From Duodenibacillus massiliensis (GTDB taxonomy: Bacteria; Pseudomonadota; Gammaproteobacteria; Burkholderiales; Burkholderiaceae_F): 64,000 bases of DNA. The stretch is taken from positions 94,059 through 158,058 of the forward strand of contig NZ_LT635858.1 of the NCBI RefSeq assembly GCF_900128485.1, given 5' to 3'. Made by a program: the position numbers and the translations under genes. Position 1 is the first letter of the stretch; the number at the start of each line of letters is the position of its first letter. This document shows positions 18,182-25,979 of the stretch, in pieces. The notes under the pieces are model-generated. The model was not told the origin of the DNA, searched no databases, and saw only the letters and a list, made by a program, of their open reading frames with translations.

Positions 18182-18745
18182 ATGCCTAACATCTCGCGCC
18201 GCAGCATACTGGGAACAGCAGCCGCACTTATGGGGACCGCAGGCCTCGGAGCCGCGCAGGCCAAACCGGTCAGCGCTCCCGCAAAATATGATGAAACCAC
18301 CGACGTAATCGTGATCGGTTCCGGATTTGCAGGCTTGCCGCCGCTTACGAGGCCGCCAATGCCGGCAAAAAGGTCATCGTGCTCGAAAAGATGCCGACCT
18401 TCGGCGGAAACTCCGTCATCAACGGCGGCGAAATGACAGCTGTCGGCGCACCCCAGCAGAAAGCCGCAGGAATCAAGGACAGCCTTGATCTTTGGTTGAA
18501 AGATACCGTTACTGCCGGCCTGGGGCTCAACCACATGGACAAGGCGAAGGAGCTTGCCGACAACATGATGGTCTGCTACGAGTGGCTGAAAAACGAAATG
18601 GGCGTCAAATTTAAACCCGTGATTACCCAGGACGGCGGCCATTCCGTCCCCCGTTCAGTGGTTGCGGATAACGGCTCCGGTTCCGGCTTTATCAACCCGA
18701 TGCTTCAAAAGTGTGAACAAGCGGGCGTATCCCTGCTTGCGGCAG
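18182..18745 (+). pseudogene. Decayed Tat-exported FAD-dependent reductase (flavocytochrome c family)
   Basis: The gene starts at an ATG with AAGGAG upstream and encodes a Tat leader (SRRSILGTAAALMGTAGLGA) and the FAD motif VIVIGSGFAGL. Near 18334 the frame breaks. Restoring one base gives AAAYEAANAGKKVIVLEK, and the other frame then continues with MPTFGGNSVINGGEMTA, GIKDSLDLWLKDT and GGHSVPRSVV. Similarity to the intact flavoprotein at 52.7-54.2 kb ends near 18745, so about 330 C-terminal residues, including the substrate site, are gone. Both a frameshift and a truncation are seen, which makes a sequencing error alone unlikely. Confidence 0.88.
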
Positions 18746-18975
18746 AACTGGCCGAAGGCAGTCTCGCTCATGATTTCCCTGGCAACAACTGCGCTGTGGG
18801 CTTGAAGGTAGGTCACTCCTTTAGGGAGCTTGAGGCTGGTCATGAGCTTGGGATTTCCTTTCTTGGGCAGCATGCCGCAACCTGCTTGCTCTCTGGCAAT
18901 CCTGAGCCAGTACGAGATCGTTGATTTGCCGATCGAGTACTGCTCCACGGCTTCAGAGATACTGTTTTTCCAAAG
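18746..18975 (-). mobile_element. Possible transposase remnant with helix-turn-helix
   Basis: Read on the minus strand from about 18972, the segment encodes NSISEAVEQYSIGKSTISYW followed by LRIAREQAGC and a basic LPKKGNPKLMTSLKLPKG stretch. This looks like the DNA-binding N-terminus of a transposase or HTH protein. It is interrupted at about 18746 where the flavoprotein pseudogene begins. No terminal repeats or catalytic domain are visible. Identification as an IS scrap is an inference from the HTH and its position at a gene breakpoint. Confidence 0.4.
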
Positions 18976-19392
18976 TTACGGCTTCACCGCAAAATGCACC
19001 GGCGTGTTCCCGCTCTTTCTGACCACTTCAAGCGCTTCTTCAGAGAGTTTTCCGAGCGGCACCAAATCCGGGGAGTGCCGGAAAGGCCCCGTAAACACCG
19101 CAAGGTTTCCCCACGGGATGTAGTACGTAAGATCCCCTGCCGCAGGCGTTGTTTCCCGCGGCGCGGAGCCGAGGTTAAGCGCTTTTTTGAGATACGCAAT
19201 ACGCTCGACGGCGCCGAAGTTTTCAAACGTGACTTCCAGCGGAAGCCTGCGCATCAGGTCCCGGGCCGCATCGTTTTCAAGAAGTTCGACGGCGTAGCTT
19301 TTTTCGCCGACCGTCATTTCAATGACGGCGGCATCGGCCGCCGCTGCACCGGCCGTCACTGCGGCAACGAGTCCCATAACCGCTTTTTTCAT
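18976..19392 (-). CDS. Periplasmic cyclophilin-like fold protein
   Basis: The 138-residue protein has a signal peptide (MKKAVMGLVAAVTAGAAAADA) and a cyclophilin-like domain of the small bacterial type: IEMTVGEKSYAVELLENDAA, then DLMRRLPLEVTFENFG, RIAYLKKALN, and the hallmark GDLTYYIPWGNLAVF. The ATG at 19392 has a GGGAGA site; the longer frame to 19458 is rejected. Members of this family are often encoded near flavodoxins or redox proteins in gut bacteria, which fits the neighbouring flavoprotein relic. Peptidyl-prolyl isomerase activity is not assured. Confidence 0.82.
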   Translation of the reverse strand: MKKAVMGLVAAVTAGAAAADAAVIEMTVGEKSYAVELLENDAARDLMRRLPLEVTFENFGAVERIAYLKKALNLGSAPRETTPAAGDLTYYIPWGNLAVFTGPFRHSPDLVPLGKLSEEALEVVRKSGNTPVHFAVKP

Positions 19393-19498
19393 TTTTTCTC
19401 TCCCGAAGGGCGTCATCCGGGAGAACGTTAACGGGAAAAAGCGGCCGATGACTGACAAGGCCCGTCAAAGTATTGCCCGAAACTCTTTTCAGGCGTTT

Positions 19499-20638
19499 CT
19501 AACGTTTTTCCACCCACCACATGACGGTCGCAGCCGCAATGAGCATGATTAAGGGCGGCAGCACCGCCATCGCCACCGGTGACCAGGTGTTGATCACCCC
19601 GAGGAAGGAAAAGATGTTGTTAAGCGCGTAAAACGTGATACCGATCATGAGACCCGCGAAGATCTTGATCGAAATGCCGCCCGAGCGGGCATTAAGGTAG
19701 GCAAAGGGCATCGAAACCGCGAGCATCACAAAAATGGCGAGCGGATAGAAAATACGCTTCCACATCGCCGTTTCATAGCGCTCGGTGGTCTGTCCGTTTT
19801 CCCGGAGGTAACCGATGTACTGCCAGAGAGCGCCGATCCCCATACGCTCAGGACGAATCGTGAGTACCCCCAGAAGGTCTGGCCGCATCTGCGTGGCAAG
19901 CAGAAAGTCCGCATGCCGGCGGATCCCGGCCTTTTCAATCATGGGGCTCTCGTCTTTGGCAAGTTTGGGCAGCGTCTCCACCGTCGCGTTTTTCAGATGC
20001 CACCCTTCACCGGTAATGTAATTGGCGCCTTCGGCGTGAATCACGCGCGTTAACGCGTTGTCCGGCGTAAATTCAAAAATACGCCAGGCACCGGTGCGCG
20101 AGCCCTTGCCTTCGGCAAGCAGGTTTCTCACGTTCACAAAGCGGGTCAGAAGGGGAGAACCCTGCGCGTCCTTCACGACGTCACGCACCCAGATACCCGA
20201 ATCGTAGTCGTGGGACGACAAGGTGCTGCCGGAAACCTCCGAGCGCATTTCGTCTCTGAGCTTATAAGTCTCAGGCGCCACGAATTCGCCGATACCGTAG
20301 GTGACGACCGAAAGAATGATGCCGGAAACGGAGAGCATTGCCGCAAGGCGCACGGGCGAAAGGCCCGACACGCGCAGAATCGTGAATTCACTCGTTGCGG
20401 CCCAGCGGCTCAACGTGTAGACCGCGCCCACAAGTGCTGCCACGGGCATCACTTCGTAGATGCGGGTCGGGAGGTTTAACGCCGTAAAAATCAGGCCGTG
20501 AATAAGGTCGTAGCGGGTGCCGATGCGGCCCAGCTGGCGCACAAACTCAAAAAAGGCAAAAAGCGCCGTGAGCGCAAAAAGCACAAAAAGCGACGCAATC
20601 AGAACTTCTTTTGTCAGATGCCGGGCGATGACGCTCAC
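19499..20638 (-). CDS. lptG: LPS export permease LptG
   Basis: The 379-residue permease belongs to the LptB2FG complex that extracts lipopolysaccharide from the inner membrane. It begins MSVIARHLTKEVLIASLFVLF and has paired N- and C-terminal membrane helices around a periplasmic jellyroll of about 200 residues. The C-terminal MPFAYLNARSGGISIKIFAG block is typical of LptG. It overlaps lptF by four bases (ATGA). Confidence 0.94.
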   Translation of the reverse strand: MSVIARHLTKEVLIASLFVLFALTALFAFFEFVRQLGRIGTRYDLIHGLIFTALNLPTRIYEVMPVAALVGAVYTLSRWAATSEFTILRVSGLSPVRLAAMLSVSGIILSVVTYGIGEFVAPETYKLRDEMRSEVSGSTLSSHDYDSGIWVRDVVKDAQGSPLLTRFVNVRNLLAEGKGSRTGAWRIFEFTPDNALTRVIHAEGANYITGEGWHLKNATVETLPKLAKDESPMIEKAGIRRHADFLLATQMRPDLLGVLTIRPERMGIGALWQYIGYLRENGQTTERYETAMWKRIFYPLAIFVMLAVSMPFAYLNARSGGISIKIFAGLMIGITFYALNNIFSFLGVINTWSPVAMAVLPPLIMLIAAATVMWWVEKR

Positions 20639-21762
20639 TTTTCATCCCTCCCGATCCATTTGTAAGGAAGCTCCGTGAGCTTCAGAGGCAGCCACCGCAC
20701 AAGCCACACGCGCCGTACAAAGAGCAGTGCCGTGAGCAGAAAGACGCCGCCGTTTAACGCAATCAGTCCCGTCACCCAGCTGATCTTGCCGCCTCTCACC
20801 CAGGTCTCCGCAATCGAAATACCGTTTAAGTAGAGAATAAAGATCAAAACGGCAATCACCATCGAAAGGCTTCGTCCGGCTCTGGGGTTCGTGTAGGAAA
20901 GCGGAATCGCGAGAAGCACGAGGTTTAATGCCGCCAGAGGCCAGCAGAGACGCCAGAGCAGTTCAGCGTTGGCGGCATTGGTGTTGATCGCCGTGAGCAT
21001 CGCCACCGGCATCATGTCCACGCTCATGCTCGTAAGCGCCGTATCAGCCTTGACGCGGATCAGCATGTCGTAGCGCGCAAAATCCAAAACCTTCCAGGAG
21101 GCCCCTTTATCCGGATCCGTTTCATAGCGGCGGCCGTCAGAAAGCGCAATGTAGCGGTCACCGGCGTCGTTGGTGCGCACCGCGCCTTCGCCTGCGTGCA
21201 CAATGATTTCCGCGCCGTCCTTGCGCTCACTCATGAAGACGTTGTGAATGCGCGAGCCGTCTTCGGCCGCGTCTTCAATGAAAAAGACGCGCTGTCCGCC
21301 CGCGGTTTCAATAAAGCGCCCGGGGGCGATGCGGTTGACGTCTTCTTTCTGCTGAAAGGCTTCGGTCGTGCGTTCAATCTGGCTTTTGGCCCAGGGAGTG
21401 AGCGCAATGGAGAGAATCCCCACAACGAGAATCATTGGAAGCGCAAAGCGCAGCACCGGGCGGATCCAGGAAAGAAGGCTCAGGCCCGCGGAGCTGAACC
21501 ACACCACCATTTCGCTGTCCTGCCAGCTTCGCATGAGCACCATCAGTACGGCCATAAAAAGCGACAGGGCCACCAAAGGCGGGAGATTTACCAGGCTTGA
21601 ATAGGCCACCAGTTCAAAAACGGTCGCCGAATCGACGCTGCCGTCAGCGGCCTCCCCCAGAATTTGGACGAGTCCGACCGTCAGTACGATGGAAAACAAC
21701 ACCGTAAAGACGCCGCCCGCGCTGTTGGCGAGCTCATTAACGAGTGAACGTCGGAAAATCAT
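20635..21762 (-). CDS. lptF: LPS export permease LptF
   Basis: The 375-residue partner of LptG begins MIFRRSLVNELANSAGGVFT and carries the typical PLVALSLFMAVLMVLMRSWQDSEMVVWFSSAG region (described here in parts: coupling-helix area near residues 60-95). The C-terminal IPLSYTNPRAGRS matches the family. Together with LptG it forms the transmembrane channel for LPS export. In many betaproteobacteria pepA diverges from lptF; here an NhaC antiporter lies behind it instead. Confidence 0.94.
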   Translation of the reverse strand: MIFRRSLVNELANSAGGVFTVLFSIVLTVGLVQILGEAADGSVDSATVFELVAYSSLVNLPPLVALSLFMAVLMVLMRSWQDSEMVVWFSSAGLSLLSWIRPVLRFALPMILVVGILSIALTPWAKSQIERTTEAFQQKEDVNRIAPGRFIETAGGQRVFFIEDAAEDGSRIHNVFMSERKDGAEIIVHAGEGAVRTNDAGDRYIALSDGRRYETDPDKGASWKVLDFARYDMLIRVKADTALTSMSVDMMPVAMLTAINTNAANAELLWRLCWPLAALNLVLLAIPLSYTNPRAGRSLSMVIAVLIFILYLNGISIAETWVRGGKISWVTGLIALNGGVFLLTALLFVRRVWLVRWLPLKLTELPYKWIGRDEK

Positions 21763-21906
21763 GAGTGGACCCGGTCCGGGGGCAAATGAAAGTTAAGCCT
21801 GATTCGACCGATTTTAGTTTAAGAACCCGACAAACTGCAGCGGCAAAACACAGAAAAAGCGTTGCTGCTTTTGTCCGTATTCTGCCGCCCGTGTCTGTCG
21901 CGCCGA

Positions 21907-23457
21907 TTAAGCGGGAATCTCTTCCGGATCCTTTTTCTGATACCAGAAATGAAGCACCGCGGTTGCAACCAAAAGGCACAGAAGCGCCGCGGAGAAGCTC
22001 CAGAGAAGGCTGCCCCCGGAAATGCCGGCCACAAGGTACCCTATACCGGCACACACGGCAACAAGGATTGAGTACGGCAGTTGCGTTGCCACATGCGAAA
22101 TATGCGTGCAGCGGCTGCCCGCTGAGGACAGAATCGTGGTATCGGAAATGGGCGAACAGTGATCACCGAAGACCGAGCCCGCAAGCGTGGCGGAAAGCAC
22201 CACCACCGTGAGGTTGGGATCAAGAGCCTGCACAATCGGCACTACGATGGGGATGAGGATACCGAAGGTACCCCAAGCCGTGCCCATTGAGAAGGAAAGA
22301 AACGCCGCAATCGCAAAGACAATCACCGGCAGGAACATCGCGCTCATGCCGGAACTTGTGACGATGGACTGCATGAACTGCGGGGTGCTCAAAAGTTCAC
22401 GGCACACACCCGAAAGGGTCCAGGCAAGAATCAGGATGATGTTGGCAGGCAACATGATCTTCATGCCTTCAACGCTGCCGTTAAAGAAGTCGGCAAAGGA
22501 AAGAAGCCGGCGCGGCACGAAAAGAAGCAGTGCCACGACCATGGCGCCGAAGGAAGCCCACACAAGCGACATCGAGGCCGAGGAATTGCCGATTGCCGCC
22601 ATAAAGGTGTGGTACTTCGCGTCTTCACCCCAGTAGCCGCCGGAATACATAAGCGACAGGACGGAGAAAACAATGAGGGCAACCAGCGGGATAAGCATGT
22701 CCCAGACCGTGCCGCGGGGGTTGCTTTTCACCTCACGGTCGACTTCCTGCACGCCTTCTTCGGAGAGTTCCTGATCCCTCTGAGCATTGATTTCAGCTCG
22801 GCGCATGGGCCCAAAGTCGTAACTTGTGAGGCAGATAAAGACCACGAGAATAAGGCACAGCAGCGCATAGAAGTTCCACGGAATAGTGGCGACAAACGCG
22901 CCCAGTTCGCTTTCAAACGCACCGGTGTCTTTCAAAGACGACCCCACGGCCGCCGCCCACGAGGAAATGGGCGCAATGATGCAGATGGGGGCCGCCGTAC
23001 TGTCGATGATGTACGCAAGCTTTTCGCGGCTGATGCGGTAAAGGTCCGTCAAGGGCCGCATGACGGTACCGACCGTGAGGCAGTTAAAGTAGTCGTCGAT
23101 AAAGATCGTAAGGCCCAGACCACCCGTTGCGAGCAACGTTGAGCGGCGGCCCTTGATGAGCTTAACCGCCGCCTTACCGTAGGCTTTGGTGCCGCCCGCC
23201 ATCGTGATCACGTAAACGAGCGCCCCCAGAAGCGAACAGAAGATGATGATGTTGAAGTCGAGCTTCTGGGCCATCATCTTGAAGGCGACTTCCGTTGTCC
23301 CCATCACGATGTTGCCACCCGTACCCACCGCGTAGATGAGCGTACCGGTAAAGATACCCACAAGGAGCGAAGAAAACACTTCCTTCGTCATGAGCGCCAA
23401 GCCGATAGCGACGATCGGCGGGATGATGGAAAGCCATTCAGCGGCATAGGGTTGCAT
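21907..23457 (-). CDS. NhaC-family Na+/H+ antiporter
   Basis: The 516-residue membrane protein has about 12 hydrophobic segments and the NhaC-type blocks GLGLTIFIDDYFNCLTVGTV, SREKLAYIIDSTAAPIC, SMGTAWGTFGILIPIVVP and GSVFGDHCSPISDTTILSS. These Asp/Ser-rich half-helices are the ion-binding features of the family. Na+/H+ exchange or coupled exchange of an organic anion (as in malate/lactate or amino-acid members) are both possible. It starts at an ATG 42 bases after the ferredoxin gene, so coexpression is likely. Confidence 0.9.
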   Translation of the reverse strand: MQPYAAEWLSIIPPIVAIGLALMTKEVFSSLLVGIFTGTLIYAVGTGGNIVMGTTEVAFKMMAQKLDFNIIIFCSLLGALVYVITMAGGTKAYGKAAVKLIKGRRSTLLATGGLGLTIFIDDYFNCLTVGTVMRPLTDLYRISREKLAYIIDSTAAPICIIAPISSWAAAVGSSLKDTGAFESELGAFVATIPWNFYALLCLILVVFICLTSYDFGPMRRAEINAQRDQELSEEGVQEVDREVKSNPRGTVWDMLIPLVALIVFSVLSLMYSGGYWGEDAKYHTFMAAIGNSSASMSLVWASFGAMVVALLLFVPRRLLSFADFFNGSVEGMKIMLPANIILILAWTLSGVCRELLSTPQFMQSIVTSSGMSAMFLPVIVFAIAAFLSFSMGTAWGTFGILIPIVVPIVQALDPNLTVVVLSATLAGSVFGDHCSPISDTTILSSAGSRCTHISHVATQLPYSILVAVCAGIGYLVAGISGGSLLWSFSAALLCLLVATAVLHFWYQKKDPEEIPA

Positions 23458-23499
23458 AGTGTTGTTTCCCGTGTGTTACTGTGGAGAAACGCGGCCGTG

Positions 23500-23793
23500 T
23501 CATGCCGCTTCTTCTTTGGTTTTATCGAATTCTTCAAAAAGCCGGCGCAGTTTAAAGGACGCGGCTTTACGCAGAAGCGCTTCACGCGTTTCCGTGCGCC
23601 GGGGGTTGGTGACGATCACCTCGGGCATCGGGCAGAGCCTTCTGCAGTGCGGCCCTTCGGAGTCCTCGGCGCATTCCGTACAGCGCCCCGCGCGGATCCA
23701 GAAGTTGCCGTCCTCTTCGCAGATTGCCTGATGCGGGCATTCGGGCAGGCATACGCCGCAGCCGATGCATTCGTCGGTGATCATCAGAGCCAT
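23500..23793 (-). CDS. 2[4Fe-4S] ferredoxin, YfhL/Alvin type
   Basis: The 97-residue ferredoxin has one classical cluster motif CIGCGVCLPECP and a second, lengthened motif with two Cys in CTECAEDSEGPHC and then CRRLCP. The six-residue insertion between cysteines and a C-terminal helix (RRLFEEFDKTKEEAA) are features of the YfhL/Allochromatium type with low-potential clusters. Its ATG overlaps the coaD stop by one base; coaD-yfhL linkage is widely conserved. Confidence 0.93.
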   Translation of the reverse strand: MALMITDECIGCGVCLPECPHQAICEEDGNFWIRAGRCTECAEDSEGPHCRRLCPMPEVIVTNPRRTETREALLRKAASFKLRRLFEEFDKTKEEAA

Positions 23794-24287
23794 CAGTGTG
23801 CACCCCGCAGATGAGCTGCCTTACGCGCGAGCGCCTCGGCAACAGCCGGTACCACGCACTCCGTGACGTCGCCCCCTAATAGCGCGATTTCACGCACGAG
23901 CGTGCCGCTCACGTACTGCAGCTCGGCGCTCGGCGTCAGAAACACCGTTTCAGCTTCAGGCACGAGGTGCCGGTTCATCATCGCCATCTGCAGCTCGTAC
24001 TCAAAGTCCGTCGCCGCCCGGGAGCTTCTCACGATGACCTGCGCGCTTTTGCGCGCCACAAACCGGCAGAGCAGATCATCAAACCCTTCGACCGCCACGT
24101 TGGCGAGGTCCGCGCACTGAAGCCGCGCGAGTTCCACCCGCTCCTCAAGCGTAAAAAGCGGTTTTTTCTTGGGACTGGCGGCCACAGCCACCGTCACAAA
24201 ATCAAATAGCCGTGCAGCCCGGCGCACCATATCGAGGTGCCCGAGCGTCATCGGATCAAACGTTCCCGGATAAACGGCCTGGATCAT
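23793..24287 (-). CDS. coaD: Phosphopantetheine adenylyltransferase
   Basis: The 164-residue enzyme catalyses the penultimate step of coenzyme A synthesis. It shows AVYPGTFDPMTLGHLDMVRRA (with the TxGH nucleotidyl-transfer motif), LVARKSAQVIVRSSRAATDFEYE and FLTPSAELQYVSGTLVREIA. Start is ATG 24287 (GTG 24290 also possible). It is 34 bases downstream of rsmD; rsmD-coaD is a standard pair. Confidence 0.96.
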   Translation of the reverse strand: MIQAVYPGTFDPMTLGHLDMVRRAARLFDFVTVAVAASPKKKPLFTLEERVELARLQCADLANVAVEGFDDLLCRFVARKSAQVIVRSSRAATDFEYELQMAMMNRHLVPEAETVFLTPSAELQYVSGTLVREIALLGGDVTECVVPAVAEALARKAAHLRGAH

Positions 24288-24321
24288 CACGGACAAAAAT
24301 CAAAAGACAAGATTATGAATT

Positions 24322-25017
24322 TTAACGGAAATTTTGCTGTGCAAGCAAATAAAAGACAGCCCCCGCACGGCCCCGGCGCACCGAGGCAAATCCTTGATCC
24401 TGAAGCTTTTCTTCACTAATCTCCCGGTCGCTTTCCACGTAGACAACCGCCTTGTCCGTGAGTCTGGGCTTGACTGCCGAGAGCGCCTCAGCCTGCAGGC
24501 TCTCGGCAAACGGAGGATCGATAAAGACAATGTCAAAAGTCTCATTTGTACTTCCGACATAGGAAAAAACGTCCCCGCAGACGACGTTAACCGTCCCGGT
24601 TGCGCCGAGTTTTTCCACGACCGCGCGGATCTGCGCCGCGCTTTTGCGGTTTAATTCCGTGCAGACAACACGCCGTGCGCCGCGGCTTGCGGCTTCAAGA
24701 CCCATGGCGCCGCTTCCCGCAAACATATCGAGCACCGTGAGGTCTTCGATCGTGCCCCCTGAAAGGTGCATGAGCCAGTCAAAGACGGTTTCTCTCACGC
24801 GGTCGGGGGTGGGCCGCAGGCCCTCGCGATCCTGCACCGCCAGGGGCGTACGCTTGAAGCGCCCTCCGATGATGCGCACGGCCCCCACACTCTTAGCCCC
24901 GGTTGCTAAACTAACCCTTTGGGCGGGCTTAACGCCCCGTCCCGACGACTGATTTTCCGAACCCGCTTTTCTCCCGTGAGAGTGAAGCGCCGGTTCTTTT
25001 TTTCCCGCACGAGCCAT
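24322..25017 (-). CDS. rsmD: 16S rRNA (guanine966-N2)-methyltransferase
   Basis: The 231-residue product carries RIIGGRFKRTPL, LRPTPDRVRETVFDWL, the SAM-binding DMFAGSGAMGLEAASRGA and the catalytic IVFIDPPF motif, which define RsmD. The chosen ATG (25017) gives a basic 48-residue N-terminal extension like that of other betaproteobacterial RsmD proteins. A GTG shortly before RIIGG is an alternative. The ATG shares bases with the divergent ftsY ATG. The open frame runs on into ftsY as a shadow and is ignored. Confidence 0.92.
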   Translation of the reverse strand: MARAGKKEPALHSHGRKAGSENQSSGRGVKPAQRVSLATGAKSVGAVRIIGGRFKRTPLAVQDREGLRPTPDRVRETVFDWLMHLSGGTIEDLTVLDMFAGSGAMGLEAASRGARRVVCTELNRKSAAQIRAVVEKLGATGTVNVVCGDVFSYVGSTNETFDIVFIDPPFAESLQAEALSAVKPRLTDKAVVYVESDREISEEKLQDQGFASVRRGRAGAVFYLLAQQNFR

Positions 25018-25930
25018 GGGTTTCTTTTCTCGCTTAAAACAGGGTTTGGAGCGCACGCGCATCAATCTGGCCGGTCTTTTTTCCGGCGCCGTGATTGACG
25101 AAGATTTCTTTGAAGAGCTCGAAACCTCACTGATTGCCGCCGATATCGGCGTTGAAAGCACGAATCTTATCTTAGAGCGGCTGCGCGACACGGTAAAACT
25201 CAGGGGCCTTAAAACCCCGGAAGAGGTGCGCCTTGCGCTGCGCGATGAAATTAAGCGCATCCTCCTACCCGCGCAAAAGCCGCTTGACGTAAACCGCACC
25301 AAGCCCTTCGTGATGATGATGGCGGGCGTTAACGGTGCCGGTAAAACCACCACAATCGGCAAGATTGCCAAGTGGCTTGCCGCCGACAATAAGACCGTGC
25401 TTTTGGCCGCTGCCGATACGTTTCGGGCCGCCGCGCGCGAGCAGCTTGCGGTCTGGGGCGAGCGCAACCGCATTGACGTCGTGAGCCAGACCGGGGGCGA
25501 TCCCGCGGCCGTTGTCTTTGACGCCGTGAGTGCCGGCAAGGCCCGCGGGCTTGACGTGGTGATTGCGGACACCGCAGGACGCCTTCCCACGCAGACAAAC
25601 CTCATGGAAGAGCTCGGGCGCATCCGCCGAGCGCAGGGTAAAGCCCTTGAAGGCGCGCCCCACGAGGTAATCCTCGTGGTGGACGGCACCAACGGACAAA
25701 ATGCCCTGGCGCAGGTCAAAGCCTTTGACGCCTTTGCGCAGCTCACGGGCCTTATTGTCACCAAGCTTGACGGCACCGCCAAAGGCGGCGTTCTTGTGGC
25801 AATCACCGCAAGCCGAGGCGACAGGCCGCTTCCGATATATTTTGTCGGCGTGGGTGAAAAGATTGACGATCTGCAGCCATTTAACGCCGAGGCTTTTGCC
25901 GATGCCTTGGTGGGTATCGAGCACGAATAA
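25016..25930 (+). CDS. ftsY: Signal recognition particle receptor FtsY
   Basis: The 304-residue SRP receptor GTPase guides ribosomes with membrane-protein substrates to the translocon. It consists of the NG domain only, starting MGFFSRLKQGLERTR. The acidic A domain of E. coli FtsY is absent. GTPase motifs are GVNGAGKTTTIGK (G1), ADTFRAAAREQL (G2), DTAGRLP (G3) and TKLDGTAKGG (G4). It opens the cluster ftsY-ppx-ftsE-ftsX-rpoH. No clear ribosome binding site precedes the ATG. Confidence 0.96.
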   Translation: MGFFSRLKQGLERTRINLAGLFSGAVIDEDFFEELETSLIAADIGVESTNLILERLRDTVKLRGLKTPEEVRLALRDEIKRILLPAQKPLDVNRTKPFVMMMAGVNGAGKTTTIGKIAKWLAADNKTVLLAAADTFRAAAREQLAVWGERNRIDVVSQTGGDPAAVVFDAVSAGKARGLDVVIADTAGRLPTQTNLMEELGRIRRAQGKALEGAPHEVILVVDGTNGQNALAQVKAFDAFAQLTGLIVTKLDGTAKGGVLVAITASRGDRPLPIYFVGVGEKIDDLQPFNAEAFADALVGIEHE

Positions 25931-25979
25931 CCGGTAAAAAACGCTTTTTCGCAACTACTCCTTCTCGGGACGAGACACG

